From assembly GCF_000374005.1 (NCBI RefSeq), contig NZ_KB893169.1:112725-176724 (forward strand): a stretch of DNA of 64,000 bases, written 5' to 3'. Shown here one piece after another: positions 1 to 6,690 of the stretch. The notes beneath the pieces were generated by a model, which searched no databases, had not been told where the DNA came from, and was given only the letters and a program-made list of their open reading frames with translations. Within the stretch, counting starts at the first letter, position 1; each line of letters starts with the position of its first letter. The position numbers were made by a program, and so were the translations under genes. The stretch is from Kiloniella laminariae DSM 19542. GTDB taxonomy: Bacteria; Pseudomonadota; Alphaproteobacteria; Kiloniellales; Kiloniellaceae.

Positions 1-868
1 TCAGGATCACAGGATCAGGCTTCACGCGCCCTCCACTGGCAGCCCTTTGCGGCTTTTCAACCAACTCAACCCTTGAAGACCTCGCTTTCAGGATTGCTTT
101 GGTAAAATACAGGATTGAATTGATTTTCTCCCCCGCCCTTGCCGCCACATCAGGTACAACCGGATAGATATCTTTTTCAGGATCACACCCCTGCTCAATC
201 CAGCTCATCACTTCCTGAACAGCGCCATCACCATCAAAATCAAATCCGTCAAAACCGTTACACCTCTCCAGAACCTCCTCAGGACTATCAAACTGCGAAC
301 GCCGTTCGCTATCTCTGACCCGGCGATTTGCGCTCGCGTCATCAATCTGGTGGTTACTCTGGCGGTTAGAGTCTTCATTAAAGGCCCGGAAAACTTTTCC
401 GGTAGCTTTGGAAAATCTTTCCGGTAGTGGATCTGGATTTTCTGACTTCTGGAAAATTTTTCCGGTAGTGTTTTCACCTGTTTCCCGGCTCTCCTCCCGC
501 CCGGATACCTGATCGTTTTCCCGATCCTCTGCCTGATCCCGGACAACAAACGACGATCCAAAACAGGCATCCAGATCAAATTCTGGCATCGCCCGCCGAT
601 CTGCGCCCCACGCCAGAATATACCCGTTTGAGGTCCTTGAACCCCCGCGACGACGGCGCTCATAGACGGTTACCAGATCCGACTTGACCAACGCCTCAAC
701 ATGCGAGCGAACAGACCTGTCAGACATGGACGCCCGACGCGCAAGACTGTCCTGCCCCGGAAAGGCAACACCATAGGCATTTGAATAATCTGCAAGCGCC
801 AGCAGTATCAATTTAGGACCTTGAGGTATGGGCAAATCCCACGCCCAGGACATTGCTTCAATCGCCAT
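1..868 (-). CDS. Phage replication initiator-like winged-helix protein, partial (O-like)
   Basis: The reading frame is open from ATG at 868 to the left window edge, so the C-terminus is missing (289 codons seen). Residues about 1-75 form a winged-helix domain that begins MAIEAMSWAWDLPIPQG and contains DRSVRSHVEAL, as in phage replication initiators of the lambda O / HTH_36 type. A polar, probably disordered linker follows, and its DNA carries three iterons (388-470). The start codon overlaps the stop of the KilA-N gene by 11 bases, which suggests translational coupling. Its place at the far end of the minus early operon, after cro-like and CII-like genes, matches lambda O. Initiator function is inferred from fold, position and iterons; a plain DNA-binding regulator is the alternative. 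Confidence 0.75.
   Translation of the reverse strand, partial: MAIEAMSWAWDLPIPQGPKLILLALADYSNAYGVAFPGQDSLARRASMSDRSVRSHVEALVKSDLVTVYERRRRGGSRTSNGYILAWGADRRAMPEFDLDACFGSSFVVRDQAEDRENDQVSGREESRETGENTTGKIFQKSENPDPLPERFSKATGKVFRAFNEDSNRQSNHQIDDASANRRVRDSERRSQFDSPEEVLERCNGFDGFDFDGDGAVQEVMSWIEQGCDPEKDIYPVVPDVAARAGEKINSILYFTKAILKARSSRVELVEKPQRAASGGRVKPDPVIL
388..470. repeat. Three 18-bp iterons, candidate prophage replication origin
   Basis: Three copies of GGAAAA-N2-TTTCC-GGTAG (one variable position differs) start at 388, 410 and 451. The first 13 bases of each copy are palindromic or nearly so. The spacings of 22 and 41 bp are close to two and four helical turns. They lie inside the initiator-like gene, as the lambda origin lies inside gene O. 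Origin function is an inference. Confidence 0.5.
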
Positions 869-1691
869 GAACACCCCCTATAACCGCTTCTACACAACAG
901 GAAAGCGCATACTGGTACACCCCAGAATTCCGGGACATTGACACCAGCCCACGCCCCTCAAGTGACCTTAACAATCGCCGAACCGACCTATCCGTCACCC
1001 CGGACAGGTTCGCAATCTGCTCTTGCGTCATAGAACAGTTTCCCCGTCGATCTGCCCGCCGGGCCAAGGCTGTCAGAACAGCCCTTTCACCTGACGGAAC
1101 AGGCTGATCCATCGCCCAAAGCAACGCCATAGAAGGCAGACCTTGATCTTGACCCTTTCCGCGAGGGTGAATATCCAGCCTTCTTGTTAACTCAGGATCT
1201 TTCCGGAGACAGGACACAAGTTTAAGCGCCCCAGCCACACCTTCAGGCGGACTGTCAATCACCTCTCCAATCACAAGCGACATACGCAACAACGCCGTTA
1301 AGTCATCCATTCGACCGGATTGGGGGATCTCTTTTACAGGCTCTGGAGCAGACATCACCCGAGCACCTGACATCCAGTCATAAACCCAGCTCGTTACCTG
1401 TACCGCAAATTTAGGGGAAAGCCATTGCGCCAGGTGGATTGCCACTTTGGGATGAACCCATGTACCTTGCTCACTCGGTACACCACCGCGCCTTGACTGG
1501 ATGAGCCCCGTTGTGGGATTCCCCATATCGGATTTTAATGCGCTCAAATACTCTCTTGTGGACGATAAACGCCGATAGTCAGAAAATAACTTACCCGCCG
1601 CACAGCACATCAAAGTTGCACTGATATAACCATCTTCAATACGCTGATTTATTACGGAGTTGGATATTGTATGCTGTATAAGTCCAGTCAT
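858..1691 (-). CDS. KilA-N domain protein with C-terminal winged helix
   Basis: 277 aa. Residues about 1-110 are a KilA-N DNA-binding domain (DGYISATLMCCAAGKLFSDY, WVHPKVAIHLAQWLSP, VYDWMSG), found in many phage antirepressors and regulators. Residues about 180-270 form a winged helix (LLWAMDQPVPSGERAVLTAL, DRSVRRLLRSLEGRGL) that resembles the N-terminal domain of the next gene. I chose ATG 1691 because AGAGGG lies 7 bases upstream; a start ten codons earlier lacks this. It shares TGATG with a probable upstream minus reading frame and overlaps the downstream initiator gene. Role: phage-encoded DNA-binding protein, either regulator or replication accessory; its target is unknown. Confidence 0.8.
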   Translation of the reverse strand: MTGLIQHTISNSVINQRIEDGYISATLMCCAAGKLFSDYRRLSSTREYLSALKSDMGNPTTGLIQSRRGGVPSEQGTWVHPKVAIHLAQWLSPKFAVQVTSWVYDWMSGARVMSAPEPVKEIPQSGRMDDLTALLRMSLVIGEVIDSPPEGVAGALKLVSCLRKDPELTRRLDIHPRGKGQDQGLPSMALLWAMDQPVPSGERAVLTALARRADRRGNCSMTQEQIANLSGVTDRSVRRLLRSLEGRGLVSMSRNSGVYQYALSCCVEAVIGGVHGD

Positions 1692-1948
1692 CACGCAGCC
1701 CTCTTTGCGGCAGTTAAACAACCGCGACCAAAGGACTTTCGACGCTCCTCTGGCGGCGGGAGGTTCGAAACCTGCAAAGAGACAGGCGGGTTTATTCCCC
1801 TTTCGGGTATTTTATTCACCGCCCTCCCACCATAGGGAGATCCCGGATTCCGGGCACAAAAAAACCACGCTTTCGGGGTGATTATCCGCTCTCTGAGAGG
1901 TTTCGACGCCTCTAAAACAACAGTATCGCCCCTCGACTTATCGGTCAA
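1691..1948 (-). CDS. Probable small phage protein upstream of the KilA-N gene
   Basis: An open minus-strand frame ends in TGA that shares a base with the KilA-N ATG (TGATG), a typical coupling junction. The C-terminal part is proline/arginine rich (NPGSPYGGRAVNKIPERG, NLPPPEERRKSFGRG, ending KRAA) and gives some impression of an Ash-like phage leader, but I cannot name a family. The frame has no ATG near here. TTG at 1948 gives 85 aa; GTG at about 1831 would give about 46 aa. A promoter-like TTGACC-N17-TACTGT on the minus strand overlaps the TTG, which favours the shorter form. The start is therefore uncertain and the gene tentative. Confidence 0.35.
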   Translation of the reverse strand: MTDKSRGDTVVLEASKPLRERIITPKAWFFCARNPGSPYGGRAVNKIPERGINPPVSLQVSNLPPPEERRKSFGRGCLTAAKRAA

Positions 1949-2029
1949 GCGAGTAAAAGAATGATCTGGACAACCATAAACTGAATTGCGACCATCGGGA
2001 GAATTTTCAACATTTACACAGGCATCAGT

Positions 2030-2935
2030 ATGCAAATCCTCAGCATCATTCTCCTGCTTCTTTCCGCCTTTTCTTTTTTTATTGCCATTGTCGGCATTTT
2101 TTCCCCCAAACGGGCCCTGCCCAAAGAAGAGAACCCGACCCGGAAAAAAGCCTTTTTCACCTTTTTCGGGATCAGCTTCGTTACCTTCTTGATTGGCGCT
2201 GTTCTCGCTCCGACCGACAACAGCATGCCCAGCCTTACCCCACAGACAGCCACTGAAAACTTGAGCCCGGAAGAACAACAGCAAGCCCTGATCACGGAAT
2301 GGCTGAGCCTGTCCGAACTGAGCCCGGAAGACTACGCAAGGATTTGCCAGAGCGCCCCGGATGGAGCTTATAAACAACAGTGCAAAGGCAAGGCTGTGAC
2401 CTGGTACGGCTTTATCAACGAAGTCGCGGACGTGGATAAACTGGAAGTCAGAGTAGGCCCCGAACACGACAGCAAAGCCTTTGATCTGGACCTGATCAAC
2501 GACCTTGACGCCTCCGAACCTCTTGAGCGCTTCAAGGATCAAAAAATCCTTTTCCGGGCCGTGGTTGATTCCAATTCCGGGTTTGATCACGACCTTGATC
2601 AAGGAACATTCATCACCGTCGCCTTGACCAACGAAGAATCTGAAGCCATCCTGCAGGAACAGGAAGCCGCTAAGATCAAGCTGGAGCAGACAGATACATT
2701 TATTACGGAACATATTGAGTGCCGAAAGCAGTTCAAGGCTAACGCCAACCACCCCTCGACCGTAGATTTTCCGCTTGTGGATCTGTACCACGCCTCTGAA
2801 ATAATCGAAGACGGATCGCACATTATTCAAGGAAGCGCTTCGGCAAAAAACTCTTTCAACACCGAGCTTGAGTTTACCTATCAGTGCATTTTCAAAGACC
2901 AGCAGTTTGTGACCATTAACATCCGCGAAAAATAA
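2030..2935 (+). CDS. Two-helix membrane protein of unknown function (prophage cargo)
   Basis: 301 aa. Residues 1-25 and about 41-61 are hydrophobic helices joined by a lysine/arginine-rich segment. The remaining 240 residues are hydrophilic and acidic, with several cysteines (ICQSA, QQCKGKAV, ECRKQF, YQCIFK) that could pair if the domain is exported. I do not recognise the family. It lies on the plus strand between two minus-strand blocks of prophage genes, together with the next small gene and hicAB, so it behaves like an independently transcribed cargo gene. Ribosome-binding signals upstream are weak. A role in exclusion or defence is only a guess from position. Confidence 0.7.
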   Translation: MQILSIILLLLSAFSFFIAIVGIFSPKRALPKEENPTRKKAFFTFFGISFVTFLIGAVLAPTDNSMPSLTPQTATENLSPEEQQQALITEWLSLSELSPEDYARICQSAPDGAYKQQCKGKAVTWYGFINEVADVDKLEVRVGPEHDSKAFDLDLINDLDASEPLERFKDQKILFRAVVDSNSGFDHDLDQGTFITVALTNEESEAILQEQEAAKIKLEQTDTFITEHIECRKQFKANANHPSTVDFPLVDLYHASEIIEDGSHIIQGSASAKNSFNTELEFTYQCIFKDQQFVTINIREK

Positions 2936-2975
2936 TCGGAACTGAGAAAACACACTCCCACAACCCGGAACCGCC

Positions 2976-3284
2976 ATGACAAAAAAAATATTCACAGATA
3001 AAGACATTGAACAATGGGAGCGTGATCTATTTGAAAACACCCCCCCGCCTATCGAAGAAATTACCCTACCCGACTTTTCACAGCCGAAGACCTTCAGAGC
3101 CTCAGCCGCAACTACAGGAATAGTCATAAGCACAATCAACCGAGACGGAAATACAACTAACCTTTTTCTTAACCCAGTCATCGCCAAATACCTGATCCAC
3201 ACGATTGCCATGCAAGGGCAAGAAGCAGGTTGGCTAAACGAAAAGCTGGAAATTATATCCCCTGATTTACTCCTCAATTCCTGA
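2976..3284 (+). CDS. Hypothetical protein (prophage cargo)
   Basis: 102 aa with an acidic N-terminus (DKDIEQWERDLFENTPPPIEE) and a mixed alpha/beta remainder; no signal peptide, membrane helix or metal motif is visible. It starts 40 bases after the two-helix membrane protein, probably in the same transcript, and ends just before the hicAB promoter. I do not recognise the family. The composition looks like a genuine soluble protein, but there is no basis for naming a function. Confidence 0.6.
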   Translation: MTKKIFTDKDIEQWERDLFENTPPPIEEITLPDFSQPKTFRASAATTGIVISTINRDGNTTNLFLNPVIAKYLIHTIAMQGQEAGWLNEKLEIISPDLLLNS

Positions 3285-3303
3285 GCTTGTAAATAAATAC
3301 CCC

Positions 3304-3355
3304 ACACACCATTACACACTTTTATTATTGACAAGTGTGTAATGGTGTGTAATAT
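3304..3355 (+). promoter_or_regulatory. hicAB promoter overlapped by perfect 18-bp inverted repeat (operator)
   Basis: The arm ACACACCATTACACACTT (3304-3321) is repeated exactly inverted at 3333-3350 across an 11-base loop. A near-consensus promoter sits in the same place: TTGACA at 3328-3333, 16-base spacer, TAATAT at 3350-3355. The right arm fills the spacer. This fits autorepression by the ribbon-helix-helix domain of HicB; the pairing of HicB with this site is inferred. Confidence 0.75.
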
Positions 3356-3388
3356 TGTCTTTATCAACAACGCAAACGGAGACACAAC

Positions 3389-3577
3389 ATGAACAGTAGA
3401 CAGGTTATCAAGCTTCTCAAAAAAGAAGGTTGGTACCATGTCAAAACTGCCGGGGACCATTTCCACTTTAAACATCCGACCATTAAAGGGAAAATAACAG
3501 TCACCCACCCGATTAAAGACCTTTCGATAGGCGTTATCAAAAACCTCGAAAGAGTCACTGGCCTCAGCCTCCGTTAA
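3389..3577 (+). CDS. hicA: HicA-type mRNA interferase toxin
   Basis: 62 aa, the usual size for HicA. It has the double-stranded RNA-binding-like fold signature of the family: NSRQVIKLLKKEGWYHVKTAGDHFHF up to residue 26 (read here as separate pieces NSRQVIKLLKKEGWYHV and AGDHFHFKHP), with the catalytic histidine expected at H24. HicA cleaves mRNA and arrests growth when HicB is absent. GGAG lies about 8 bases before the ATG. It is followed 66 bases later by hicB, with a perfect hairpin around its own stop codon. No damage is visible, so the toxin is probably functional. Confidence 0.92.
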   Translation: MNSRQVIKLLKKEGWYHVKTAGDHFHFKHPTIKGKITVTHPIKDLSIGVIKNLERVTGLSLR

Positions 3578-3590
3578 TTCGGAGGCTGAG
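3563..3590 (+). other. Perfect 11-bp hairpin across the hicA stop codon
   Basis: CTCAGCCTCCG (3563-3573) pairs exactly with 3580-3590 across a 6-base loop that contains the hicA TAA. No T-run follows, so it is not a standard terminator. It could protect or process the hicA-hicB transcript or weaken readthrough into hicB; the effect is not predictable from sequence. Confidence 0.6.
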
Positions 3591-3643
3591 TAAGCCGCCC
3601 CCGGTAACTGTTCAGATGGCGTCACATAAAGGAAAAAATAAAA

Positions 3644-4036
3644 ATGGCTGAAAATGAACTCTATCCAGCCCTGATCGATAAACAAAAAAATAGCGATTTC
3701 GGGGTTACTTTTCCCGATTTTCCCGGCTGCGTGACAGCGGGCAGTACAGCAAAAGAAGCCCTCGACATGGCACATAAAGCCCTTGCCGGCCACATTGCTT
3801 TTATGGCTGAGGACGGCGATGAAATTCCCACCCCCAGCGCAATAGAAGATATCGCAAAAGAGGACCTTAAAGACATCCTGTTCATCTCTATGATTGAGGT
3901 GACAATGCCTGGTCGCCCGAAACGGGTAAACGTGATGCTTGACGAAGGACTTATTTCGAGGATCGATAACGCGAGCAAAAACAGAAGCGCCTTTCTTGCT
4001 GAAGCCGCTCGGGAAAAGCTCGCTCGATCCGCCTAG
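3644..4036 (+). CDS. hicB: HicB-type antitoxin with RHH DNA-binding domain
   Basis: 130 aa. Residues about 5-70 match the HicB partial RNase H fold (FGVTFPDFPGCVTAGSTAKE, ALAGHIAFMAEDGDEIPTPS). Residues about 92-127 form a ribbon-helix-helix (RPKRVNVMLDEGLISRID, NRSAFLAEAAREKL). The first domain binds and neutralises HicA, the second should repress the operon through the palindrome at 3304-3350. It has its own AAGGA ribosome site about 10 bases before the ATG, so it can be translated independently of hicA. A strong terminator follows. Confidence 0.92.
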   Translation: MAENELYPALIDKQKNSDFGVTFPDFPGCVTAGSTAKEALDMAHKALAGHIAFMAEDGDEIPTPSAIEDIAKEDLKDILFISMIEVTMPGRPKRVNVMLDEGLISRIDNASKNRSAFLAEAAREKLARSA

Positions 4037-4051
4037 CGCTTCACGACCGAC

Positions 4052-4089
4052 AACACCGCCCCGCCAACCGGCGCGGGCGGTGTTTTCTT
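4052..4089 (+). terminator. Rho-independent terminator after hicAB
   Basis: AACACCGCCC (4052-4061) pairs with GGGCGGTGTT (4075-4084), with an inner CGCC/GGCG pairing, followed by TTCTT. It separates the plus cargo block from the convergent minus operon ending at 4099. Confidence 0.8.
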
Positions 4090-4098
4090 GACTGGTCA

Positions 4099-4506
4099 TC
4101 ACTGAAGCGCCCCCCGGCCAAAGTGACCTTTGGGCAAGACAAGCAAAAGCTCGCCTTTTTCGTCTATTGTATGTTCAAGCCGGAGCTGGCTGAGCTTCTT
4201 GTTTTTTAGTTCACGTGGATAGTTATTGACGTGGATACGGTAAAAGCGGCTCTTGGCCTGCGCCTTCAGTTGCCAGCCTTTTTTCTGATCAGGGATCACC
4301 CTCAAATAACCCTTGTCCTCACCCTCGCCCCAGGAAAGGCGAAGCTTTGACCCCTCCTCCAGACCAAGTTCATCCACAAGCTGCCGCCCAAACGAAAAGA
4401 CATAAAGCGCCTTGCCCGAAGATGTGATCTGGGAGTAAAGCGCCACACCGTCCTCTGAGCAGGTTGAAAACTGACTGCCTTCTGGCAGATATTCAGAAAA
4501 AGACAT
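4099..4506 (-). CDS. Hypothetical phage protein, related to the gene at 4761
   Basis: 135 aa, mostly beta-strand by pattern, with no signal or membrane segment. It has two similar parts: an N-terminal half (FSFGRQLVDELGLEEGSKLR) that looks like an AbrB-like strand-turn-strand, and a C-terminal half with RLEHTIDEKGELLLVLPKG. Both parts align by eye with the protein encoded at 4761-5165, so the two are probably paralogues. GGAGGG lies upstream of the ATG. It is the last minus-strand gene before the cargo block. A DNA- or RNA-binding role is possible; I do not recognise the family. Confidence 0.65.
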   Translation of the reverse strand: MSFSEYLPEGSQFSTCSEDGVALYSQITSSGKALYVFSFGRQLVDELGLEEGSKLRLSWGEGEDKGYLRVIPDQKKGWQLKAQAKSRFYRIHVNNYPRELKNKKLSQLRLEHTIDEKGELLLVLPKGHFGRGALQ

Positions 4507-4522
4507 AACCCCTCCGGTTCAC

Positions 4523-4771
4523 CTATGATTTTATGAAGTTTTGAACGGCCTGATCCAGATCAGGACAGGGGATTAAGCGCCGCAGCTGGTTTATCCCCCG
4601 ATATTCGAGCGCGCCCATCTCGCAGAGCTCTGCAATTGACCGCTGCACCACCCGTTTCGACCAGCCAGATTTTATTTCAATCTCTTCATTGCGAGCACCC
4701 TCGCCAAGGAGACAAATCGTTTCAAAAATATCACGGTGACTTTGAGCCAACTTTTTTCGTTCACGAAACAC
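4523..4771 (-). CDS. Small winged-helix-like phage protein
   Basis: 82 aa. The pattern RDIFETICLLGEGARNEEIE, then SKRVVQRSIAELCEMGAL and YRGINQLRRL is that of a winged helix that reads DNA (helix, helix, recognition helix, wing). Its start overlaps the end of the 4761-5165 gene by 11 bases, so it is part of the same minus operon. It lies between the two related beta-rich genes. Likely a phage regulatory protein; the target is unknown. Confidence 0.6.
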   Translation of the reverse strand: MFRERKKLAQSHRDIFETICLLGEGARNEEIEIKSGWSKRVVQRSIAELCEMGALEYRGINQLRRLIPCPDLDQAVQNFIKS

Positions 4772-5165
4772 TTACAGCCTCCCGCTTCTCGATCAGATCA
4801 ACCAAACCTGAAGGCAACACAATTCTAAGCGACCGCCGCCCCTGATCCTGATAATCCGGCTGGATACTATGATTAACCGGCGACGCCCTGAATGTTCCCT
4901 TGCGCATGAATTTAGGAACCCGCAGCAAAATGCGCTTACCGCCCTTTGGACCGACATCAGAAACAAAAAAAGGACCACAAGGATCAATGAAAAGCTGTAA
5001 CGTCTTATCGGGCTGCGAGTAACAAACCCGCACAGCATCCCCTGAACGAATTCGCAAAGCTTCAGCTGCGCTTTCGTTCAAAGTGACCGACAATGACGCC
5101 AGACTTAAACAAACCTTGACCACAGAATTTTGCACTTTTTGAGAAACAACTTTTTCAGGCTGCAT
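4761..5165 (-). CDS. Hypothetical phage protein, related to the gene at 4099
   Basis: 134 aa. Strand-rich N-terminal half with an AbrB-like pattern (LNESAAEALRIRSGDAVRV), then KGGKRILLRVPKFM and a C-terminal segment with VNHSIQ and SLRIVLPSGLVDLIEK. The order and key residues (hydrophobic-GDxV/LR, H-x-I, LVLP/IVLP-x-G) match the gene at 4099-4506, which suggests an old duplication. It overlaps the 3' end of the HD phosphohydrolase gene and the start of the small winged-helix gene. Function unknown. Confidence 0.65.
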   Translation of the reverse strand: MQPEKVVSQKVQNSVVKVCLSLASLSVTLNESAAEALRIRSGDAVRVCYSQPDKTLQLFIDPCGPFFVSDVGPKGGKRILLRVPKFMRKGTFRASPVNHSIQPDYQDQGRRSLRIVLPSGLVDLIEKREAVSVS

Positions 5166-5721
5166 CGCTCCGCGCCTCCCTGATTAAACGATTGAGATCG
5201 CGCCAATAATTTACGGGCTCTCCGGTCAGTTGCTCAAATCTGTTCAGAAACAGCTGCAACGTCTGGTCACGGCTTAGATACGCGATCTTGGCCCTATAGG
5301 GGTTTTTATAGGTAACGGGCCCGTGCATCAGATCACGCTCTTCGGTCGCCCTAAGCCTCAGATCCACCTCCCGAACTTCTGGTGACATTTGAAAAGGCAC
5401 ACCCCACCGCTCGGCGATAACCCGACAGACCCGGCCCTCTATTTTTTCAAATTCCGGGCATTCGCGCTTGATGGGCGCTATCAGATCGCAGCCCATCAAA
5501 CCTTCCGTGGCATCATGAAGCAATGCCTCCAGCTCAAACCCCTGAGCAACTCGTAAACTCGCCTCTAAAGAATGCCGAAGAACAGAATATTCCCCCGCGA
5601 CAGCCCCACCCCAACGATTAATCAGTGACAGATGATGAGCAATCTCGACAATCTCGAGATCTTCAGGCTTCAACCGGCTCAATGACAGGAAACGCCCGGA
5701 AACCATACGAACTAATGGCAT
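5155..5721 (-). CDS. HD-domain phosphohydrolase (YfbR-like)
   Basis: 188 aa. It shows the HD-superfamily metal-binding pattern: IAHHLSLINRWGG, YSVLRHS with H50, LLHDATEGLMGCDL with H69-D70, and a downstream aspartate. Phage and bacterial proteins of this kind are usually dNMP 5'-nucleotidases or related metal-dependent phosphohydrolases that adjust nucleotide pools. AGGGGG lies just before the ATG. It sits in the middle of the minus early operon, overlapping the next gene by 11 bases. The fold is clear; the exact substrate is inferred from the family. Confidence 0.8.
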   Translation of the reverse strand: MPLVRMVSGRFLSLSRLKPEDLEIVEIAHHLSLINRWGGAVAGEYSVLRHSLEASLRVAQGFELEALLHDATEGLMGCDLIAPIKRECPEFEKIEGRVCRVIAERWGVPFQMSPEVREVDLRLRATEERDLMHGPVTYKNPYRAKIAYLSRDQTLQLFLNRFEQLTGEPVNYWRDLNRLIREARSDAA

Positions 5722-5739
5722 ATTACCCCCTGTTTCGGT

Positions 5740-6135
5740 TTAATGTTGAATAGTCGCGAGCCGGGGCACAGCACCACCAGGCACAAGAACAGCCTCAAGG
5801 AGATCTGCCGCCTGACGGACAAAACCAAGCGCGGACCTGATAGCAACTTCCAGCACCAGCCTTCTATCAGTCGCACGATCAAGAGCTACCCCCGCAAGCC
5901 GGAGCTGACGCCCATACTCTTCATATAATGGGCAACCGGCACCACTTCGCGCCGCCTCAACATCCATCGACACAGATCGCACAAGCACCGCAAGATCCTT
6001 CCTCGCCGGATTGGACATCTGCTCCAGCCGGGACACCGAAACGCCCATGCTCTCCGCCAGCCATTCATAGCCCAAACGGCTACAGATTCGGGTAAACGCC
6101 CCATGAAAGGAAAGGTCTTTACGCTGATAAGCCAT
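5740..6135 (-). CDS. Putative CII-like phage regulatory protein
   Basis: 131 aa, helical. The N-terminal half (FHGAFTRICSRLGYEWLAES, VSVSRLEQMSNPARKDLAVL) has the look of a helix-turn-helix in phage CII-type regulators, where the recognition helix is followed by a conserved NP. The C-terminal half is a predicted helical oligomerisation region. It is the second gene of the minus operon after the cro-like gene, the place of cII in lambda. AGGGAG precedes the ATG. Family assignment is by pattern and position only, so the label is tentative. Confidence 0.5.
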   Translation of the reverse strand: MAYQRKDLSFHGAFTRICSRLGYEWLAESMGVSVSRLEQMSNPARKDLAVLVRSVSMDVEAARSGAGCPLYEEYGRQLRLAGVALDRATDRRLVLEVAIRSALGFVRQAADLLEAVLVPGGAVPRLATIQH

Positions 6136-6180
6136 AGCTCCCTCCGAAAGTTCCGCAAAAACGGAATTGCCTGAAATTCA

Positions 6181-6199
6181 GGTTCACGTAAAATGAACC
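6181..6199. promoter_or_regulatory. Inverted repeat GGTTCA-N7-TGAACC upstream of the CII-like gene
   Basis: Perfect 6-bp arms (6181-6186, 6194-6199) lie about 45 bases before the CII-like start at 6135 and directly before a small plus ORF at 6201. It differs from the CI-type operators nearby, so it may serve a second regulator. Confidence 0.4.
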
Positions 6200-6200
6200 C

Positions 6201-6377
6201 ATGAAAAAACAACCAACAACGCCAACAGATAACGAGATCATCCTTTCTCATCTCCAGACCTTGAGAGATTATCGAAAGGCAAAGCCGATGCTCAGCCCGT
6301 CAGTCGGGACAGCCCTCGACTGGGCAATCACCACCCTCACCGACCTCAACAGCCACCCCGGAATCAATAAAAAATGA
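6201..6377 (+). CDS. Possible 58-aa protein
   Basis: A short frame (MKKQPTTPTDNEIILSHLQ.. ending GINKK) begins right after the inverted repeat at 6181-6199. It overlaps the cro-like gene antiparallel by 78 bases, and no good ribosome site is visible. The sequence is helical and not low complexity. It may be spurious. Confidence 0.25.
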   Translation: MKKQPTTPTDNEIILSHLQTLRDYRKAKPMLSPSVGTALDWAITTLTDLNSHPGINKK

Positions 6378-6554
6378 GAAAATAACCGCCTCAGCCTTCT
6401 CGATTGACGTTAAAGACACACCGCCCCCACGCCTCAAACGGCTGACCCAGCCGTGACCGGAACCAATAGCCAAAGAAAGCCGACGGTCGTTGAGACCGCC
6501 ACTGTCTTGATAATGGTCAATGAACTCTATGAGATTTTGTCGCGTTGTTTTCAT
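6300..6554 (-). CDS. Cro-like helix-turn-helix repressor
   Basis: 84 aa from ATG 6554. Residues about 5-60 fit an XRE/Cro-type fold (NLIEFIDHY, LNDRRLSLAIGSGHGWVSRL, VSLTSIEKAEAVI). A longer frame to 6674 exists, but it would read through the operators and the divergent promoter, so I use the ATG at 6554. It is transcribed away from the CI-like gene; the two operators at 6567-6605 lie between them. As in lambda it should be the first product of the lytic operon and compete with CI for the same sites. Confidence 0.7.
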   Translation of the reverse strand: MKTTRQNLIEFIDHYQDSGGLNDRRLSLAIGSGHGWVSRLRRGGGVSLTSIEKAEAVIFSFFIDSGVAVEVGEGGDCPVEGCPD

Positions 6555-6566
6555 AAACCAGATATT

Positions 6567-6619
6567 GGATCTTTTTTGATCCAATATCAAGAACTTTATT
6601 GATCCAACACAAATGTCAA
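6567..6619 (-). promoter_or_regulatory. OR-like region: two operators and the PR-like promoter
   Basis: GGATC-N6-GATCC (6567-6582) is the core of a perfect 11-bp inverted repeat (6561-6571/6578-6588). A second copy, AGAAC-N6-GATCC, is at 6590-6605, 23 bp away. On the minus strand TTGACA (6619-6614) and TAAAGT (6598-6593), spacer 15, can form the promoter for the cro-like gene, with the second operator over its -10. Confidence 0.65.
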
Positions 6620-6690
6620 AAAAGAAGCTATACTTGACGGAATACGGAAAAGAATTATTCCTGACGCCACACAATACAGGCGACCTGACA

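Noticed and set aside
1691..4102. 803-codon minus-strand open frame
   Set aside because: Most of it is antisense to the better supported plus genes at 2030-4036, with hicAB among them. Only its last part (below 1950) is kept as a small gene.
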